Origin: Pycnopodia helianthoides
Lineage: Eukaryota; Echinodermata; Asteroidea; Forcipulatida; Asteriidae
Direction: 5' to 3'
Length of the DNA: 64,000 nucleotides
Assembly (NCBI GenBank): GCA_032158295.1
Contig: CM063244.1
Coordinates: forward strand, 22,570,815-22,634,814
This document shows, one piece after another, positions 59,096-64,000 of the stretch; positions within the stretch are counted from its first letter, which is position 1, and each line of letters starts with the position of its first letter. The notes under the pieces were generated by a model. The model was not told the origin of the DNA. It worked only from the letters and a program-made list of their open reading frames with translations, and made no database searches. Both the position numbers and the translations under genes were made by a program.

Positions 59096-59302
59096 TCGTT
59101 TGACCTCATTGTGACATCAGCGATGGCGGCCGTGGGAGAAGTCTATGGGATCGAACCTCATAATTCTAGGAGTAGGTGTTCAGCATAGATTAAAGGTAGG
59201 TTGGTATTATTGGTTTAGGTTTTGCCCTGTACATACACGTACAAAGATGTATGGATTAATAATGTAAACTCAGTGCTTTCATTCAGAGTCAGAAGATTAA
59301 AA

Positions 59303-59390
59303 AAAATAAACATGCATTACGGGACTCGAACCCACGACCATCATCATTGTAGAGCAGATGATCTCACGGATAAACAAACAACACCTATGG
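59303..59390 (-). repeat. tRNA-like SINE fragment
   Basis: On the minus strand GTGGGTTCGAGTCCCG (59319-59334) is a good B box preceded by a short arm with GATCATCTGCTCTACAATG. I see no matching A box. A poly-A-like run lies beside it on the plus strand at 59300-59310. Probably a SINE remnant, not a tRNA gene. Confidence 0.35.
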
Positions 59391-59762
59391 CCTAGTATGA
59401 TCACACAATTGGGATTTTAATTTGCAGTTACACGCATCTCACATCGTGTGAACGAATTATAATTATCATAATAATAATACCAAGTTTACGAAATCTTTTC
59501 AGGCTATATTAACCGAATGCAGGGCGATTTGCCTTTTATCAGGGGGAAGAACTTTCTTTTATCCACACAATTTTAAACGGTGGTTATCAAACCATGATCA
59601 GCCTCAAAGTAATCTTAATAATAAATACTTCTTGCAAACATTGATTATCAGACTCTGAGAGCAGCCTGAAAGGCCAAAATAGAAACAAACCCTGAAATGA
59701 AAATAATGACCAACAAGCTACAGAATCAGGGCACTTGGTGGCGCTCTTTCAAACAAATTAAT

Positions 59763-60047
59763 ATGGCGGCGTCCACAGATAAAACTGAAACTGAAATCGG
59801 TCCAACTTTGCCTGCAGTTAAAGCTAGTTCGACAACAGAAATACAATGTGCAGCCGTTTCAACTGAAGTCAGTATCAGAGATGATCTCAAGGATGCCTCA
59901 AATGTGGAACCAACTGCTGTCAAAGAAGAGAAAAGGGGAATGTATGCGTCGTATCAGCACAGCTCTTGTCTACGCAGAGTAAAGTTCGCCAGGGACGTTG
60001 GTAAAACGCGGAACGATTGCGGAACGACGGAACGACGGAACGAATAA
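59763..60047 (+). CDS. Possible first exon of a downstream gene (hypothetical)
   Basis: An ATG at 59763-59765 lies within AATATGGCGGC, a perfect match to the YY1 motif AAnATGGCGGC that often overlaps start codons of animal genes. The frame begins MAASTDKTETEIGPTLPAVK and continues polar, Ser/Thr/Glu-rich and without low-complexity DNA through VEPTAVKEEKR. It stays open to 60047. Donor-like sites (CAGA/GTAAAG at about 59977 and GTTG/GTAAAA at about 60000) could end the exon earlier. The last part (60005-60046) is a repeated CGGAACGA sequence and is unlikely to be coding. No domain is recognised, and the remaining exons would lie beyond the window. A second ATGGCGGC at 59123 has only a 21-codon frame. 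Confidence 0.35.
   Translation: MAASTDKTETEIGPTLPAVKASSTTEIQCAAVSTEVSIRDDLKDASNVEPTAVKEEKRGMYASYQHSSCLRRVKFARDVGKTRNDCGTTERRNE
60005..60046 (+). repeat. Short CGGAACGA tandem
   Basis: Four to five imperfect copies of CGGAACGA(C/T). The first copies read GCGGAACGATTGC, the same 13 bases found in the conserved right flank of the tandem array units starting 480 bp downstream. Confidence 0.7.
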
Positions 60048-60360
60048 TATACAATGTAACAAATCGTATTGCACATACGTAGTTACCATGCCACACAAAC
60101 GACTGACGAATTTGCTGAACAGACTCCATCGATTCCAGAGTATAATTATAACACTATTTGAAAATGATCCTTGTACTTACCTGTGCATTTAATTGCTTGA
60201 AGAATATAAGGCCCTTAAAATATATTTTACGTGTTTGGTTAATTATTTGTTTATTTAGCTCAATGGTCCGTCCAACGGAAGGCTCAAGCATGACACTTAT
60301 TACTGACCTCTCTGCAGAAAGAGTGCTGTACAGATCTAGACTGTGTAAAAACCATGTGAT

Positions 60361-60420
60361 ATACATGTACATGTACATGTATGTATTTACTGTGTACTCT
60401 GTAACTGATGTACATGTACA
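60361..60420. repeat. TACATG microsatellite
   Basis: Imperfect palindromic ACATGT repeats (ATACATGTACATGTACATGT) with a further GTACATGTACA at about 60409-60419. Confidence 0.8.
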
Positions 60421-60499
60421 AACTAAATAGCATGTCACGTGATGTGAGGGGAAATCAATGGATGCATAATGCTTTGCGCAATGAAAAAAAGGGGGTACA

Positions 60500-63400
60500 C
60501 GGACAGGCAAAATAAACTATCAAGGACGGGTTGCTCCACCAATTCCAATATACCAAATTGTTCCTTAAGGTCTCCTCTTTCTTACTAGCTGTCCAAAATA
60601 GTGGAGCAACCCGTCACTGGGGTCGAAAAAACTGCGGAACGATTGCTTTAGCGTCTTTATCCACATTAATCTATTTATTATGTGCAATTTAGTGCGCGAA
60701 ATGAAACAAAATAAAGGGGGTACATGGATAAGCAAAAAAAATATATATCAAGGACGGGTTGCTCCACCAATTCCAATATACCAAATTGTTCCTTAAAGTC
60801 TACTCTTTCTTACTAGCTATTCAAAATAGTGGAGCAACCCGTCAATGGGCTCGAAAAAACCGCGGAACGATTGCTTAGCGTCTTTATCAAACTTTAATCT
60901 ACTTATTATATTATGTGCAATTTAGTGCGCGAAATGAAACAAAATAAAGGGGGTACATGAACAAGCAAAATAAACTATCAAGGACGGGTTGCTCCACCAA
61001 TTCCAATATACCAAATTGTTCCTTAAGGTCTCCTCTTTCTTACTAGCTATTCAAAATAGTGGAGCAACCCGTCAATGGGCTCGAAAAAACCGCGGAACGA
61101 TTGATAAGAGTCTTTATCCAACAAAGTAAACATTAAGAATTGCGCGAAATGAAACAAACTTAAGGGGGTACATGAACAGGCAAAAAACTACCAAGGACGG
61201 GTTGCTCCACCAATTCCAATATACCAAATTGTTCCTTAAGGTCTCTTCTTTCTTACTAGCTGTCCAAAATAGTGGAGCAACCCGTCACTAGGGTCGAAAA
61301 AACTGCGGAACGATTGCTTTAGCGTCTTTATCCACATTAATCTATTTATTATGTGCAATTTAGTGCGCGAAATGAAACAAAATAAAGGGGGTACATGGAT
61401 AAGCAAAAAAATATATATCAAGGACGGGTTGCTCCACCAATTCCAATATACCAAATTGTTCCTTAAGGTCTCCTCTTTCTTACTAGCTATTCAAAATAGT
61501 GGAGCAACCCGTCACTGGGGACGAAAAAACCGCGGAACGATTGCTGAGAGTCTTTATCCAACAAAGTAAACATAAAGAATTGCGCGAAATAAAACAAAAT
61601 AAAGGGGGTACATGAACAGGCAAAAAACTACCAAGGACGGGTTGCTCCACCAATTCCAATATACCAAATTGTTCCTTAAGGTATACTCTTTCTTACTAGC
61701 TTTTCAAAATAGTAGAGCAACCCGTCAATGGGCTCGAAAAAATCGCGGAACGATTGATAAGAGTCTTTATCCAACAAAGTAAACATAAAGAATTGCGCGA
61801 AATAAAACAAAATAAAGGGGGTACATCAACAGGCAAAACAACTAACAAGGACGGGTTGCTCCACCAATTCCAATATACCAAATTGTTCCTTAAGGTCTAC
61901 TCTTTCTTACTAGCTATTCAAAATAGTGGAGCAACCCGTCACTGGGGACGAAAAAACCGCGGAACGATTGCTGAGAGTCTTTATCCAACAAAGTAAACAT
62001 AAAGAATTGCGCGAAATAAAACAAAATAAAGGGGGTACATGAACAGGCAAAAAACTACAAGGACGGGTTGCTCCACCAATTCCAATATACCAAATTGTTC
62101 CTTAAGGTCTCTTCTTTCTTACTAGCTGTCCAAAATAGTGGAGCAACCCGTCACTGGGGTCGAAAAAACCGCGGAACGATTGCTTAGCGTCTTTATCAAA
62201 CTTTAATCTACTTATTATATTATGTGCAATTTAGTGCGCGAAATGAAACAAAATAAAGGGGGTACATGAACAAGCAAAATAAACTATCAAGGACGGGTTG
62301 CTCCACCAATTCCAATATACCAAATTGTTCCTTAAGGTCTCCTCTTTCTTACTAGCTGTCCAAAATAGTGGAGCAACCGTCACTGGGGTCGAAAAAACTG
62401 CGGAACGATTGCTTTAGCGTCTTTATCCACATTAATCTATTTATTATGTGCAATTTAGTGCGCGAAATGAAACAAAATAAAGGGGGTACATGGATAAGCA
62501 AAAAAATATATATCAAGGACGGGTTGCTCCACCAATTCCAATATACCAAATTGTTCCTTAAGGTATACTCTTTCTTACTAGCTTTTCAAAATAGTGGAGC
62601 AACCCGTCAATGGGCTCGAAAAAATCGCGGAACGATTGATAAGAGTCTTTATCCAACAAAGTAAACATAAAGAATTGCGCGAAATGAAACAAACTTAAGG
62701 GGGTGCATGAACAAGCAAAAAAATATATCAAGGACGGGCTGCTCCACCAATTCCAATATACCAAATTGTTCCTTAAGGTCTCCTCTTTCTTACTAGCTGT
62801 CCAAAATAGTGGAGCAACCCGTCACTGGGGTCGAAAAAACTGCGGAACGATTGCTAAGAGTCTTTATCCAACAAAGTAAACATAAAGAATTGCGCGAAAT
62901 GAAACAAACTTAAGGGGGTGCATGAACAAGCAAAAAAATATATCAAGGACGGGTTGCTCCACCAATTCCAATATACCAAATTGTTCCTTAAGGTCTCCTC
63001 TTTCTTACTAGCTGTCCAAAATAGTGGAGCAAACCCGTCACTGGGGTCGAAAAAACTGCGGAACGATTGCTTTAGCGTCTTTATCCACATTAATCTATTT
63101 ATTATGTGCAATTTAGTGCGCGAAATGAAACAAAATAAAGGGGGTACATGGATAAGCAAAAAAAATATATATCAAGGACGGGTTGCTCCACCAATTCCAA
63201 TATACCAAATTGTTCCTTAAAGTCTACTCTTTCTTACTAGCTATTCAAAATAGTGGAGCAACCCGTCAATGGGCTCGAAAAAAACCGCGGAACGATTGCT
63301 TAGCGTCTTTATCAAACTTTAATCTACTTATTATATTATGTGCAATTTAGTGCGCGAAATGAAACAAAATAAAGGGGGTACATGAACAAGCAAAATAAAC

Positions 63401-64000
63401 TATCAAGGACGGGTTGCTCCACCAATTCCAATATACCAAATTGTTCCTTAAGGTCTCTTCTTTCTTACTAGCTGTCCAAAATAGTGGAGCAACCCGTCAC
63501 TGGGGTCGAAAAAACCGCGGAACGATTGCTTAGCGTCTTTATCAAACTTTAATCTACTTATTATATTATGTGCAATTTAGTGCGCGAAATGAAACAAAAT
63601 AAAGGGGGTACATGAACAAGCAAAATAAACTATCAAGGACGGGTTGCTCCACCAATTCCAATATACCAAATTGTTCCTTAAGGTCTCCTCTTTCTTACTA
63701 GCTGTCCAAAATAGTGGAGCAACCCGTCACTGGGGTCGAAAAAAACTGCGGAACGATTGCTTTAGCGTCTTTATCCACATTAATCTATTTATTATGTGCA
63801 ATTTAGTGCGCGAAATGAAACAAAATAAAGGGGGTACATGGATAAGCAAAAAAATATATATCAAGGACGGGTTGCTCCACCAATTCCAATATACCAAATT
63901 GTTCCTTAAGGTATACTCTTTCTTACTAGCTTTTCAAAATAGTGGAGCAACCCGTCAATGGGCTCGAAAAAATCGCGGAACGATTGATAAGAGTCTTTAT
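60500..64000 (+). repeat. Satellite array: at least 16 units with internal inverted repeat
   Basis: The marker ACGGGTTGCTCCAC recurs at 60526, 60754, 60984, 61197, 61424, 61637, 61851, 62063, 62293, 62519, 62734, 62949, 63178, 63409, 63639 and 63867, so unit lengths fall into two classes, 212-215 and 226-231 bp. Each unit has a 15-bp left arm GACGGGTTGCTCCAC and its inverse GTGGAGCAACCCGTC about 61 bases later, then CGGAACGATTG and a linker. Three linker types occur: A (CCACATTAATCTATTTATTA), B (AAACTTTAATCTACTTATTA) and C (CCAACAAAGTAAACATAAAG). Their order is A B C A C C C B A C C A B B A, then C at the edge. Long open frames occur on both strands merely because the unit is repeated; I do not call genes. 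The array continues past the window. Confidence 0.95.

Noticed and set aside
60500..64000. Repeated open frames on both strands of the satellite (for example one starting MVYWNWWSNPSL)
   Set aside because: Both strands stay open by repetition, unit lengths are not uniformly multiples of three, and frames break between units.
60500..64000. CRISPR-like array
   Set aside because: Units are long and the so-called spacers are themselves repeated; the context is an animal genome.

Overview
The window looks like animal nuclear DNA: AT-rich non-coding sequence, canonical GT-AG introns of 5 to 15 kb, many fold-back transposons and tRNA-derived SINEs, and only two genes that can be named with confidence. 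Several repeat families look like ones I associate with marine invertebrate deuterostomes, sea stars in particular. That placement is an inference from memory and has not been tested.

Layout. 1-5.0 kb holds no gene I recognise. 5.0-6.2 kb (minus strand) is an intact single-exon FBXL14 (Partner-of-paired type F-box/leucine-rich-repeat protein). Its upstream side at 6.2-6.6 kb carries two CACGTG boxes and a CCAAT box. 6.6-23 kb is intergenic: several fold-back elements, two SINEs and some GC-richer blocks that could be regulatory. 23.56-55.43 kb (plus strand) is a four-exon Wnt5 gene: signal peptide exon 23564-23634, exon 2 28902-29170, exon 3 39999-40290, exon 4 54976-55434. Its introns of about 5.3, 10.8 and 14.7 kb hold fold-back elements, a LINE 3' fragment, two copies of a Penelope/hammerhead-like repeat, a 34-bp minisatellite and a CCAAT-box cluster. 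55.4-56.8 kb is the probable 3' UTR. At 59.76 kb an ATGGCGGC start inside a YY1-like motif may open the first exon of a downstream gene. 60.5-64.0 kb is a tandem array of at least 16 units in two length classes (about 213 and 229 bp). Each unit carries a 15-bp inverted repeat, and the array runs off the right end.

How the genes relate. FBXL14 and Wnt5 lie head to head, about 17 kb between start codons. Human FBXL14 and WNT5B are also neighbours on opposite strands, so this is probably an ancient microsynteny block. Fbxl14 is a substrate receptor of SCF ubiquitin ligases known to target Snail-family and other developmental regulators. Wnt5 is a secreted ligand mainly of non-canonical signalling. 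Nothing in the sequence shows direct coupling between them beyond shared location.

Most unusual points: an apparent one-base deletion in Wnt5 exon 3 near 40115-40119; a Gly-to-Ser change next to the lipid-modified serine of Wnt5; the hairpin-bearing satellite array; and the repeat carrying a hammerhead-like remnant. I found no CRISPR array, operon, rRNA gene or bona fide tRNA gene.
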